Part shown: positions 34,544 to 46,017 of the stretch, one piece after another
How the letters are laid out: each line of letters begins with the position of its first letter
Position numbering within the stretch: position 1 is the stretch's first letter
NCBI RefSeq assembly: GCF_000182565.1
Contig: NW_015971552.1
Location: 183,353 to 247,352 of the forward strand
Reading direction: 5' to 3'
DNA: 64,000 bases
Origin: Spizellomyces punctatus DAOM BR117
Taxonomy: Eukaryota > Chytridiomycota > Chytridiomycetes > Spizellomycetales > Spizellomycetaceae
The notes under the pieces: generated by a model
Told to the model about the DNA's origin: nothing
Database searches by the model: none
What the model saw: only the letters and a program-made list of their open reading frames with translations
Translations under genes and position numbers: made by a program

Positions 34544-36092
34544 TTATGTTGGTGGATCTAAAAACTCTAACCCCTCCGCGCTGGGTGTGAGGCCCTCTCG
34601 CTCAATATATGTATCGTCCCTGTAGGGTAGAACTTGTCAGGCTGTGTAAACAAACGGGATGCATAATTCTGTCCACACACCAAAACTTTGTAAGATGACG
34701 AGTTCCATGATCGTTGATCATGGTAACAATTGTGTGTCCCTGTTACGAACAGCATGATGAGAACTACCTTTGATTCTCCGTCGGTATACAAACAATCATC
34801 ATACCGGTCCCAATTCTCGGGCAATGCGAACAGCCGCAACACAATTCACTGCCGACGAACTCCCCACAAATAATCCATCTTTTTTAACAAGATATCTTGA
34901 CATCTCCACAGCCTCCTTATCTGTGACCCTCACGGCCTCATCCAGCCAGCCCTTTGCGACTTTGGCGAAATTTTTCGTCAGTCTGTTGATTCCTACGCCT
35001 TCGACTACTGTATCCACTTGATGGCGTTTTCTTGTTCCCTCGGCTTCCATGGGTGAGTACATGATTCCGTGTTTGACTTTGTGGTAGAGACCGGATCCGT
35101 GGGGATCGGCCAGGACGGCAATCATGTTGGGTATCAGTGGTTTCAGGTAATGCGTTACTCCTGCTAATGTACCTCCGGTCCCTGGTTGGCCAATGATGAG
35201 TATGCTATTTCTCATGAGTTCCATATGTGGTCAAAAGAATATATTACCAGCCCCGAGGACGACAGCATCCAATCTCCCTCCGGTTTGCTCGTAGATCTCA
35301 GGTCCTGTCGTTTGATAGTGAACCTTTCCGATTGAAAATGATCCCTTCTATTAGGAGCCTCATTTCAAACATAATAGCCTCATATCTATGCCAACCTGAT
35401 AATTCGCCAGATTTTCGAATTGATCACAAAAGAATCCCCGAGGACCATTGCCTTCCTGATCTGCCTTCAGATTCATTTCATCCGCTCTCTTCCGCGCAAG
35501 ATTGACAAAATGGTTCTTGTCTACTATGGAGACTGGACGAACTTTTTCAACTGTAGCGCCCAATTTTTGGAGAAGAGCATATTTTTCTTTGGCTTGATCG
35601 TCTTTCACCAGCCAAATAGGAGTTGATTATGGCTTCCTTCACAACAGAAAGAAGCCGGCTTTGCTCACCTGGCATAACAATGTGGCATTTATACCCTTTG
35701 GCCTTGGCAATTACCGCCAATGATATTCCCGTACTCCCCACAGTCCCCTCAAATATCGTATCTCCTCTACCGGGTTGGATTAGTCCGGCTTTCTCCGCTT
35801 CATTGATAACCGACAGTGCCACGCGATCCTTTGTGCTTCCACCCACATTCAAGAACTCCGCTTTCGCAAGTATATCGCATCCTGTCTCATCTGATAGCGA
35901 TCGGATGCGAAACAGAGGTGTGTTGCCTATCAAACTTTCGACACCAGTTCGGATGGGAGGGGTGTTTGGGGACGACGAATTCCCAGCAGATTTTTTGGAG
36001 GTGAGCAGGAGGTAAACGGCTGATGCGGCCGACACTGTTGCGCCTATCAGAAGGCCTATAAGCAGAGTCTTTGCGTCTGTTCTATTAGACAT
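34544..36092 (-). CDS. Membrane-anchored cysteine-synthase-like protein (Mcy1/YGR012W type)
   Basis: A PLP-dependent enzyme of the cysteine synthase fold. Yeast Mcy1 is its mitochondrial outer-membrane relative and its physiological role is unsettled. An N-terminal helix ([20 protein letters not shown]) precedes the catalytic domain. [12 protein letters not shown] holds the PLP lysine. [13 protein letters not shown], then [19 protein letters not shown] and [16 protein letters not shown], are typical of the Mcy1 group. [10 protein letters not shown] binds the cofactor phosphate and VGSSSAVN lies near the C-terminus. The last exons splice to give [20 protein letters not shown] and end PPT. This needs the acceptor CTACAG before GGACGAT. 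Six exons in all. The ATG at 36092 is the first ATG and immediately precedes the helix. Confidence 0.9.
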
Positions 36093-37038
36093 TGTCGGGA
36101 TCCCGGAATGCGATCTCCAGGTATGTCAGGGCAGGAAGTCAGATTGGTATCGTCCACGTGAATTATGCATCAATTGACGTTACACAGGACCATATTCAGA
36201 TGGGGTTACATGAAATGCGAGAGAATAACTTATAACTTCTGGTCTGGACGGTGAGGATGCATATTTCATAATAGACGATGAGCATTCCCAAGTAAGTGAC
36301 ATCGGATTTTAAATAACAAACTAATGTCTGTGTGTCATTGAATGAAATGCAGCAGCTTCAAGGTTTTTGGATATTCATTACGTAGATTCTTCGAGGAGCT
36401 AGTTTTAAATAAGCCAAGCTGCTGCTGTTCGCGGGTATATAGACTGCCATTGAAAACATGGCCTACGCTTGATGGCGAAGGTCATCCCCACTGTCCATTC
36501 CTTAGTCCATTAATTTGTCACGTTTAAAGGCTGTGAGGACTCGGGACGAAGGTAAAAACCAATTTAAGGTAAAGAAACCGTTGCTTTGAGCAATGTGGTC
36601 ATTTATTGATGCAGCTAATATCATTTTAAGCGCTTTCTTTTAAAACTATTGATGTTCGTGGAATACGTGCGGTTTCCGTCAAATGCAGTCCGTTGCTAGT
36701 GGAACGACTAGTGTTGTGAAAAAGGTTCAGGAGGTTAATAAATCACAAGAGAAAGGGACCTTCGTCTTCATCCGCTCGGCTCTATCCGTTGGTTTAATCC
36801 CTGGTAGTCTCAATAATGTGTAAACCAGGTCAAGCCTTCTTTGGCATCGAACTTATTACTCATCGCAGCACAGCTCGCGATTCACGTCATTCATATACGT
36901 TTTACGTACTCCCCAGTGCAGGCATCGATAAGGGACGTATATCACTGTAGCTCTTCCATTTTTCGCTTGTTGATCCGAAAGAGCGCAAGGATAAGCAACT
37001 TCAGATCTATCGAAAACTTTCACTAGTGATACCCAAAC
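36093..37038. other. Intergenic region between divergent genes
   Basis: Nearly 950 bases between the divergent cysteine-synthase-like and SDR genes, holding both promoters. I see no gene or repeat in it. Confidence 0.45.
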
Positions 37039-38120
37039 ATGACCGTCCGCATATTCATCACAGGTGCTACCGGCTACATTGGAGGAACAGTCCTCACCTC
37101 CCTCCTAGAGGAACACAAGGGCAAATACGAAATCAAAGCACTTGTCCGTGACATGGATCGGGCTCGCAAGCTCTCAGAAGTGGGTGTCGAACCCATTCTC
37201 GGTTCATTGGACAATTGGCAAACCCTGTCCAAAGCGGCCAGTGAAGCGGATGTGGTTATTAATGCAGCTGACGTGGATCATCTTGGAGCAGTCAGAGCGC
37301 TTGCGGAAGGCCTGTCAAAACGTGGTCCGCTGGCAAATGGACAGCCTCCTATACTCCTACACACGTCTGGAACAGGTGTCCTCCTAGACCACGCTCAAGG
37401 TCGCTACGCTTCTCCCAAAGTTTATCGTGATACGGTCATGAAGGACATTCATTCCCTCCCGCCGGAGCAGATGCATCGTACTGTTGATATGGCTGTATTT
37501 GATGCCGGACGCTCGGGAAAAGTAACAACGACCATCATTTGTCCACCCCTGATCTATGGGCTTGGGACAGGTCCCTTTAACCGCCATTCACAGCAACTTC
37601 CAATGATGATTCTAGCAGCTACTAAGAAGGGAAAGGCTGTCTTCATTGGAAAAGGAGCGAATATTTGGTCTAACGTTCATGGTATGTGGCAAAAGCATCT
37701 TTTGACTTTCAAACTAGATAGGCTAACATCCGTCAATTTCCAGTCAAAGATTTAGCGGATGGATATCTACTCCTCTTGGACAAGCTCCTCGACGGAACGG
37801 CCCCCGTCAATGACGAAGGTTACTACTTTTGTGAAAATGGTGAACACACTTGGCGCTGGTTAGCGTATGAAATCGCCAGATCCCTCTACACCAGCGCCGA
37901 AGTAGGTGACGGACGCCCGCATCCAGTCTCAGATGACGAGGTCGTGGATGTCTTTGGAACCGCGATGGCTTGGCAAGTATTGGGTGGTAATTCCCGCTCT
38001 CGGGCTGAAAAGCTGAGAAATTTGGGGTGGTCTCCGAAATGCCATTCGTTGGCGGAGACTGTTGATCCAGAGGTTCGCTCCGTGCTCACGGAGCAAGTAA
38101 AAAGAGCTATTGAAAAGTAA
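37039..38120 (+). CDS. Atypical short-chain dehydrogenase/epimerase-like protein
   Basis: A 339-residue NAD(P)-binding protein of the extended/atypical SDR (NmrA- or epimerase-like) type. The N-terminal dinucleotide motif is GATGYIGGTV. The sequence KALVRDMDRARKLSEVGVEP places the usual charge for NADP binding after the second strand. HTSGTGVLLDHA replaces the classical Ser site and the YxxxK motif is not evident (KVYRDTVMKDI is the nearest). TTTIICPPLIYGLGTGPFN corresponds to the strand after the active site. One 62-nt intron (37682-37743) interrupts it. Similar proteins act on unknown metabolites, so I do not assign a reaction. Confidence 0.8.
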
Positions 38121-38333
38121 TTATAAAAATATTGAAACCTCCCGGTTGTCCTAGTTTGATGACAGGTAATTTTGATTAAGGAATGGCATTCGCATACGGA
38201 GTGTGACTCGCGCAGATATAGCATCCATGTTAACCATGCATCCAGAGGTTGAACAAAAGACGAAATCAATTTTAGAGAATCACTTATGCCATAACTAATC
38301 TGATATAAAGTGCATATCCACCATGGTTCACAT

Positions 38334-38416
38334 GGCGAGATGGCCGAGTTGGTCTAAGGCGTCAGGTTAAGGCCCTGATCTCTCCGGAGGCGTGGGTTCA
38401 AATCCCACTCTCGTCA
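38334..38416 (+). tRNA. tRNA-Leu (anticodon AAG)
   Basis: An 83-nt tRNA without an intron. The acceptor stem GGCGAGA pairs with TCTCGTC (one G-U). The anticodon stem GTCAGG/CCTGAT holds the loop TTAAGGC, giving anticodon AAG. A long variable arm (CTCTCCGGAGG) identifies a class II tRNA, and the T arm carries GGTTCAAATCC (B box). The CCA end is not encoded, as normal for eukaryotes. Confidence 0.95.
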
Positions 38417-38437
38417 CTTCCGAAACACAGCGGTTTA

Positions 38438-38443
38438 TTTTTT
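38438..38443 (+). terminator. RNA polymerase III terminator of tRNA-Leu
   Basis: A run of six T residues lies 21 bases after the tRNA 3' end, as expected for pol III termination. Confidence 0.7.
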
Positions 38444-38768
38444 CCGGCCCGACACCGACATTAACAACGCAAAACCGACTGTGCACGGCTACCACCAATT
38501 CCCCTAGCATAGCAGATGGTATTTTGTCACTTACGCCTCAATACTCAATAGACACTTATGTTACAATCCATTGCCAACGTCTTTTACTATTATAGTTCCT
38601 CTTTCAGCTTAAGAATAAGAATGCGCGCTCGCGCGATCGCAATGGAATGGGGAGGAAGGGCTACACACGTCCAGATAGTTCACAAAGGACAATGGCTGTC
38701 AAAGCTCGGGAGATACTTCCTCCAGATTCCCTTACTTCACCTCCTGCCAAAGCGGTAATTCACGCACG

Positions 38769-40361
38769 TTAGAAACGGTCCCCATGCGCGACGGTACCAT
38801 GAGCGATACCCACCTCCACATTCAACTCCCCAATAAAGAGCGTTCGATCGTTGCTGGCCGAGGCAATTATACTGCCTGTCCAATCCACCTCGTTACAAAC
38901 ACCCTTGTGACCGGGTAACTTGTAGACTATCTTTTGTGTCGCCACGTCCCATACGACTACAGAACGATCACCACTACCGGTGGCAACATAATCTCCGTCC
39001 GGGGACCAGCAGGGACGAAGGAGGTTCTTTTCAAAGCCGTGTGGTGCTCCTGTTAAGCCCCGTGCAGTGAGTAACGGGACGCAGTAGAAATGGGTGAAAA
39101 ATGTCTGTCGTCCTCACCTTCAAATATCTTCTGTAGACGAGTTCCGGTAGGCGCAAAGGGTTTCACATCCCATATGCGAACTAGTATTAGAAGGTAAGTT
39201 TCTGGTGTATACAAAAAGTGCGGTGAGTTGGCCCAAACCTGTGTTGTCCATGGCGTTACTGAGCAAATAGTCACCATCCGGACTGATTCGCAAACCAGTG
39301 ACGGTATCAAAGTGACCTGTTAGTGAATACATGACCTCATCCTTTCGCAAGTCCCATGCCTAGGTAGTATATGTTGCGCAACGAAGTCAGAAACCTTTTA
39401 CAACAACCTCAAAACGACCAGGATATACTAACCCGAATTTGATTGTCAATCCCACCAGCAAATATCAATCCTGCATCCTGACTGAAAGCCGTTGCCGTTA
39501 TGGCATATTTGTTCTCGAAGGATTTCACCGCATGCTTCTGACGTGGATCCCACACTTTTGCGGTGCCATCATCGCTTCCACTAACAACCAGTTCCGTGCC
39601 CCGGCGTGTCGACGCACATGAATTCACAAAGCCTGTATGTCCGCGTAGTCTCTTGACCCGTTCCCCGATTTCGGTATCCCATATGCACAATGTCTTATCG
39701 GTTGAAGCAGAGTAGATATTTCTGCACAGTGAAACAGTTAGTCTCTGTTGTCGATTACGGGCTCCTCCTTTTCCTGCTCCCCACCTTCCATCATGCGACC
39801 ATTGCACTGATCGGAGACATAGCGGGTTAGTCAAGAATTCCAATGATCGGCAATCCAAAAGATGCTAATACCTTCTAAAACCGCTCCTGTATGTCCCTTT
39901 AGTGCCATGTAATTATTGCACTCCCCAAAAGCATTCCACAAGTCTAAGCATCAAGAGTTCAATGAACCAGGTCTCCTCGCTCGACAGCCCGTAACTGAGA
40001 TACGTACAGATCATTTGGTCAAAGGATCCAGAAGCCAGCTGCCGCCCTGAAGGACTGAATTTACAAGACAACACTTCGCCTTCGTGTCCGGTCAAGAGCA
40101 TGATTGGCGCTTGCAGATCTGATGTGCGTTTCACCTAGAATGGTGCATTAGTTAGCTGGATTGTCACTTCTTCTGTACATTCTCTGCACAGGTCTGGAGT
40201 AGAGTCTACTCCTCCGAACCGCCGTAACATACCGTGCGCATCAACGCCCCCTTTGGTGGTTCGGTAGGTACTACAGCGAGGCTGTTGCCAGCTTCGCTTT
40301 TCTGCCTCTTCACCAACGATCCGGCCTGATTTACGCCATCTGCCTTTCTTTTGTCCGACAT
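38769..40361 (-). CDS. SNRNP40: U5 snRNP 40 kDa WD-repeat protein
   Basis: A seven-bladed WD40 protein homologous to human SNRNP40, a component of the U5 snRNP that binds Prp8 in the spliceosome. A basic, disordered N-terminus (SDKRKADGVNQAGSLVKRQ) is followed by LQAPIMLLTGHEGEV, the standard opening of the family. The blades then run through SASTDKTLCIWDTEIGERVK, RGHTGFVNSC, SGSDDGTAKVWD, SNAMDNTVRIWDVKPFAPTG, FEKNLLRPCWSPDGDYVATG, YKLPGHKGVCNEV and SASNDRTLFIGEL. About eight exons span 1.6 kb, so the splicing factor gene is itself intron-rich. The start ATG lies in MSDKRK. The end (AHGDRF) is a little longer than in animals. Confidence 0.93.
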
Positions 40362-40633
40362 GATGCGAACGAAGCTGTTGAGTGATATCCACCAGCAGAA
40401 GGATTGAGTTCTTGCAGTCTATCGGGGTCTGAGGACTCTGGAATTGGGACCTGTAAGTTTGTAGGGTGAACCACTTCCTTTCAGTCCACATTGGATCCAA
40501 TTTTAACCAAAAATCAAGAGGATGTATTCTGACCTAATCATGATCACAGCTTATTTCCGACATGCATAATCTGCTACCAGAGGACAGTGCTAGGGAATCC
40601 TTTACATTTACCTGCATAGCCGAATCCCTATCG

Positions 40634-41940
40634 CTATTGGCGTGCACTCCTGCCGGTCTTTCCTCCCGTAGAGGACTTGGATATATCTTCCACTCCCTTT
40701 GCAGTACGACCTTTGGGTAAGAGCACCGAATGGATATTGGGGAGGACACCCCCCTGGCTAATTGTAACCTACGATATCACCATTTTTAGAGTAATAACCA
40801 AATGATTGCAATCTGGATGCTCCTTACATTGGAAAGAAGTCTGTTTAACTCATCATCGTTACGAATGGCGAGTTGCAAATGACGAGGGATAACGCGAGTC
40901 TGCGAGGTTTGTTTTGTAGGCTGTTGGTTCTACAATGCTCACGCACTGTAATGTACCTTTTTGTTATCACGGGCTGCGTTTCCAGCGAGCTCAAGAACCT
41001 TGAGGTTGGGTATTGTCAAAGAGACACAAGCAAGTCAGATGAGTGTAATCAACGTTGGTGGAGAAGGTTGCGGTTACCTCAGCTGTAAGGTCTGGTGAAA
41101 GGATGAGAAGTTCATAAAACACTTAGCATAAATGTGAATGAAACTTTTACTTACACTCCAGGACTGCTGCGAGATACACAGGGGCACCACTGCCAATACG
41201 TGGAGCATAACGACCTTTCTTCAGCAATCGGTTGATGCGACCTATATGAGAGCAAGGAGTCAGTTCTGTTAAATGGTAAGTATTCTTCTTTCTAGAAATC
41301 TCACCAACAGGAAATTGAAGTCCAGCTTTCGCAGACCGGCTCGTCATTTTGCCACGCGGAGTGCGGGGCCCCTATAGACTTTGATTAGTATCAGGAGAAT
41401 CTAATAGCCCATTGACTCTTCTCCAGCATAATATACAGTCTGTGGCCTAGATGTTGGACGAAGTTGTGCGGGTGTTGCCGCCGACGCCAAGTCAATGGTT
41501 TCGCTTTCCCTGATCTCGTTCGCAGAAAGTTCCCTTTCTCCCTTCTTATGTGGCATAAGCACACTTTCAATTCCTGTGACGCTCTTCCTACGAGGAGCTT
41601 TCAGAGGCGACCCTTGTGCCGTCCTTAGGTCACGTAGCGCTTGAGCGTCTTCCCATGTTGTCACTGGTTCCTCCAATATTTCTACAGCGGTATGTTCCAC
41701 AACAGCTGTCCCCTCAAACAACTTTTCTCCACTAGGAGAGGTTTCATTGACCGCAGTGATAGCAAACTCTGCCTCTGCTGCAACAGCTATCTGGTCCTAC
41801 CAGGAGGTAAGAACATCCTTGCTACACCTATGCGTGGTCATACTAACCCTAGGACGACCGCTTTTAGCAAGGAGACTGGCAGCTTCCTTGACAGTCTCGA
41901 CCATTGTACGCCCTTTCTGCATGGACGGAGTTGACGACAT
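40634..41940 (-). CDS. Histone H2A with a predicted 151-residue N-terminal extension
   Basis: Eight exons (41848-41940, 41437-41796, 41305-41371, 41155-41241, 41078-41091, 40957-40998, 40828-40899, 40634-40768) join in phase to 289 residues. The C-terminal part is an H2A histone fold close to canonical: [20 protein letters not shown], then [36 protein letters not shown] and [17 protein letters not shown]. Residues 1-151 are an extension with no recognised domain: a Lys/Ala helix ([15 protein letters not shown]), an acidic middle, and a basic RRKS patch. Exon three begins behind a TACTAATC branch point and TATAG acceptor, so a 5' exon is required; the frame before it ends at a GTATAT donor in the same phase. 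The tail after LLPK is a 25-residue basic/Ser-rich end without SQE. The alternative is a conventional H2A starting at the internal ATG (GKM|TSRS) and an unrelated upstream gene. Confidence 0.78.
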
Positions 41941-42136
41941 GATTGTATGGTACTGCTCGTTGCAATATAATGTCTGTGTCAAGAGTTTGGAACGACAGGC
42001 CGCGTCTGCTTACGAGACAAGTTCCACTCCTCAATTGGGTCATGTGATTCGATCGGTGGGGAGGCTGGCAGGGTTCTGGGCAGGGTTGGCTGAAAGCGCT
42101 TGGCGATCACGGTTTTAGCAGAATTGGAGGTCTCGA

Positions 42137-43733
42137 ATGGATGCAAGACAGGGCAACAAACGTTCTAGTTCACCATCTCTGGGGCGCTCAGGCGCTTACA
42201 AGCGGATACGCAGTGATAACTACTCAAGCCGAAACGGATCCTCACCTCGCCTCTCTTCCGATACAGCTAGCTGTACGTCGACACACCCAGCAAATTCCTT
42301 CTCCGACCGACCTCTGGCAACCTTCCCACTTTATCCCCTAGACCGTTTTCAAACGCGATGTGCACAGTATCAACAACCAACCGAAATCGGATACTTTTCA
42401 TATAATGAGAAAAGAGAGATGACCCTTCAAAGCGATGCTGAATTGGTAAGACGGATAATTTATCCATGTACGTCTCTGAACCGTTTCCTCTCCAATGGCG
42501 AGGTGGCGAGAATGGCCTGGATATAACATTCTTATGGATCTTAGAAGTGGTACTATGAACCTGATCTGAAAGATTGCGATTTATCGGATGGCTTCCCCGA
42601 TCGCTACATTACACGAGATCCGGTTCCGGAGAGATTAGATGCCTTACTAAAGTGTCTGCAGAATGTCAACGCACTAGCAGAAGAGTCGGGAAAAACGGGG
42701 GTTACCCCCAACTTTTGCACATGTATGGCGGTGGTCTGCTCCATCCTTAATTCCGGGAAAATGTCGATCGTATCATCTCACAATGGATTGTCTTGTAGGG
42801 CGGGGAATCATGACCAAGATTCTTTGCACACCCTACTCACGAGATGAATGGGAGCTAGGTGTAACCCGCTACAAGGATACAATCTATATGGAGGAACATG
42901 AGTCAGACGAAAAACGGCAACATGCCTTCGGTGCTTCCGACCGGGATAAACTCATGAGTTACTGGGGATATAAATTTGAATCTCTCAGTACTATCGATAA
43001 GCCTCCTTCAACCCTCACTGGACCTGATGACGAGGCACTGCAAAGACGAAAGGAAGAATGTGTGAACACAAATGTGCAGTATTGCAGCGTGGTGCGGACA
43101 CGGTTAGGGAACAACATTTTGGTCATGGGGGCGGAAGTGGATTGTCTGGTTGCTGGTGAGTGAGCCGACCTCCATGGCGATCAAGTGGGCATTCCAATGA
43201 CTTCCCCAATGCAGATGCAAAGCCTACCAGTAATCCTCAAAGCGCGTATGCAGAACTAAAAACAAATCGTATCATCTCCAATGAACGGCAGCAGAAATCG
43301 TTTGAGCGGTAGGTCTTGACCGGGCCAATTTACACGTCGTTAAATACAGATCGGTGCTTTCGTAGTAACGCTCTTCCACCACAGACACAAGCTTCTCAAA
43401 ATTTGGGCGCAATCCTTCCTTCCTGGTATACCTCGAATCATTATTGGCTACCGAACGGACTCAGGTCACATCCAACATATCCAGCACCTCAAAACCATGG
43501 ACATACCCCGCATGGTTCGCGGCACGCAGCCCAATATATGGGACGCAACCGTGTGTATCAATTTTGCAAATGGGCTTTTAGAGTTCTTAAAGGGTGTTGT
43601 GGTGGAGGATGACCCAGATGTGGTTTACACTGTTCGATTTGGGAAGCCTTTTGGGGAAGTCAGGGTGTTGAGGAGAGAAAAGGGGAAGGTGGGACTGGAG
43701 GGAGTATTTGTACCGGACTGGTATCGAACGTAG
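42137..43733 (+). CDS. DXO/RAI1-family decapping nuclease
   Basis: A nuclease of about 430 residues of the DXO/Rai1 family, which removes incomplete or NAD caps and pyrophosphate from RNA 5' ends in nuclear and cytosolic mRNA quality control. Six exons join in phase. Family motifs: FPLYPLDRFQTR; the pocket segment TWRGIMTKILCTPYSRDEWEL; YWGYKFESL (conserved Glu); VMGAEVDCLV (metal-binding E-x-D); AYAELKTNR (metal-binding ELK); LLKIWAQSFLPGIPRIIIGY; and FANGLLEFLKGVV near the end. The disordered Ser-rich N-terminus with KRSSSP and YKRIRSD is typical of a nuclear protein. All metal ligands are present, so the enzyme should be active. It is transcribed divergently from the H2A gene, 196 bases apart. 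Confidence 0.92.
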
Positions 43734-44153
43734 CGTAGCTTGGGTGCCGTTTTGGTGCAGTTCTGGTAGGTTGTGCAGAGTTGACCTCAGTGCGAAGATA
43801 GTGCTTGGGACATATCTACCCAACAGTCTAGAATGCTGCAGATTTCTACGATCTATTAATCTCAAAGGGCGTACATAACCCTACTCTCTGGATGGCAATG
43901 TTCAGTGTGAGCGTTCTCTGGATGTTCTGGGATGAGCCTGCACCATCGCCTCACTTTCCATCGGTTCGGTCCTTTGGATAATTCAACTGGATGTGCCATT
44001 CGCCCTGGTACAGTTCCAAATGCATTCGTTAATGAGATTTAATTGCAACCTATATACATTGCACAAATGCATGCTGTGTATACCGCTACTCAAGCGCTTG
44101 ATGCACCACCCGTGATTATATGATGCGTCGGCAGCTCAAGACCACAAGGTACA
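43734..44153. other. Convergent 3' region
   Basis: The space between the ends of the convergent DXO and LanC-like genes. I see no gene in it. Confidence 0.4.
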
Positions 44154-46017
44154 CTACTCCAAAAATGCATCCGCAAAACCAGGAAATCCAACAAAAACCT
44201 CCTCCTTCCAAAATCCCATATCAGCCATAAGGTGAGCCAACCCGCCGATTCCATCGAACAAGCCATACTTTTGCGCCGGTGACGCGCTTCTATCAGACGT
44301 CAGTTGCGGTGCATAGGTGGTGTCCCAGTTTATGGCGACATTGGCGAAACACTGGGCCCTTTGCCAATATGCAATGTCGTTGGTTAGGCGGTACAGGGTA
44401 AGAAAGAGGTAAGCGTTGCCTGATATGCCGTGACAGAGGCCTATGATGATCGATGGTAAGACACTATGCAAAGGTGGTTGCGGTCATCGGTGAGCTTTTG
44501 TACATACCAACGCCCTTCCGGATGAGCCCTCGCTTCCAAACAAGATCGGCGGCTTCTTTGGCGGCCGTTAGGTATTCTTCCTTTTTGAATACCTCATACC
44601 CCCGGCACAAGCACAATGCTACACCTGTATGACAGTATCGGCATTGCGTCAGCTGCAGTAAAAATATAACGCCAAGAAACAGCCATGAGGCCTACCCGGA
44701 GCGCCATGACAAAACTGCACAGATTCTTTTTCCTCAAACAACTGGGAAGCATTTGTCCTGGTGTCGTCGATCCTCAGCATGTAGTTTCCATTTGCCAACT
44801 TGCGACGCTGCAGATATTTCAGCGCTCGCTCCACAGGTGTAACTTTGGCACGTTCCTCCTCTCCCGCAGGTTCTAAACGGGGCATATCATCAGATTTGGC
44901 TTCATTGACGGCCTCGAGCAATGATGATGGAACGCTCAGTACGGACGTCAATGCACCCGCCATCCCATGAGCAGCACCGACATAGCGTTCCATATACCAC
45001 AGCCATATAAATGGGGATCTCGTCTGACCAAAGTCCATCTTATAACCCCTTCGATCTGACGGCCCATAAAACTGACGCTGAGCGCCTTCGGCTCCGTCAT
45101 TAAGAACGGTGCTCAATATTGCTTCCACAAGATCGTTTGGGATTGTCTCATGAGCGTTGGTCAGGTATCGTCGCACATAGAGTAGCCCGTAGAGGTAGCC
45201 TGGTCGGCCATAGGAGAAGTCTTGAGGGCAGTTGGCAGACAGGGCCATGTGCTTCATGGAAACCAACTGCTCAAGGCAAAATGCTGATCGCTCGCTATTG
45301 CCGGTATGATGGTAAACTACATAATAGACATAAATGCTTGAACGGAACTAAGAATCCACATGATGTCGCGTACTCAGTGCCCCAGTTGCCCAGACTCCCG
45401 CCTGGCTCCTCAAATATCCGACATCGTGGCACACACTTTTAGCGTCCTTTAACTGACGAAGGAAGCTGTTACAATTCGCGATAGCTGTGTCCATGTACTG
45501 TTCAGCTAATTTCAATGCTGACAGCCCGTGGATCTGACATGCTGGATCACACTCGTGGATCTTTAAAAACAGTCGGGCCAATCCAGAATAGCCTGAGGAG
45601 CAACCAATGTTCTTAGTCTTATCGCTATCTGCACATTATTGAGCCAACCAGTCACTTACCGCTATACACGTCCCAAGGTGCTTGATGGTCGGTTGGTTTA
45701 CAGTTGGCAACAATCTTTTCACACAAATTCACAGTCTCTCTCTTCAGCGCCGTCAGAACGTCAGGTGTAGCATCAGGATGGAGAGCTGGTGGCATATTCA
45801 TGGCCTCGGAATCGCTAGAACCAGCTTGCGTTGTGACAGAGGCAACATACGGATTCGGAAAATATTGCTTTTGGGGAAGGGGCAAGGCGTCTGGGTCGCC
45901 CAAGGGTTCGTCGGTTTCCATGCTGTCTAGCAGTTTTTCGGTGGGTGCATCCGCAGCGCTCATCTCGACTTGTCCTTCACTTGAACCCTCCGCTAAAGTG
46001 GACTCCATTACTTCCAT
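44154..46017 (-). CDS. LanC-like protein (LANCL family)
   Basis: A zinc-binding alpha/alpha-toroid protein of about 530 residues related to animal LANCL1/2, which bind glutathione and remove dehydroamino acids from proteins by adding it. The zinc and catalytic residues lie in QFCHGAPG (Cys), GLCHGISGNAY (Cys-His) and GAAHGMAGAL (His). The toroid repeats appear as DFSYGRPGYLYGLLY; SPFIWLWYMERYVGAA; and KYGLFDGIGGLAHLMADMGF. A roughly 100-residue acidic N-terminus (from MEVMEST) precedes the catalytic fold and is not part of the known family core. Exons fit a spliced model with five exons; the ATG is in its natural context. The family is patchy in fungi. Confidence 0.87.

Noticed and set aside
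41401-41721. Separate small gene ending in ESMGY upstream of H2A
   Set aside because: Considered as an independent gene, but the in-phase GTATAT donor and the branch point before the H2A exon favour one spliced gene. Kept as the alternative in the H2A entry.
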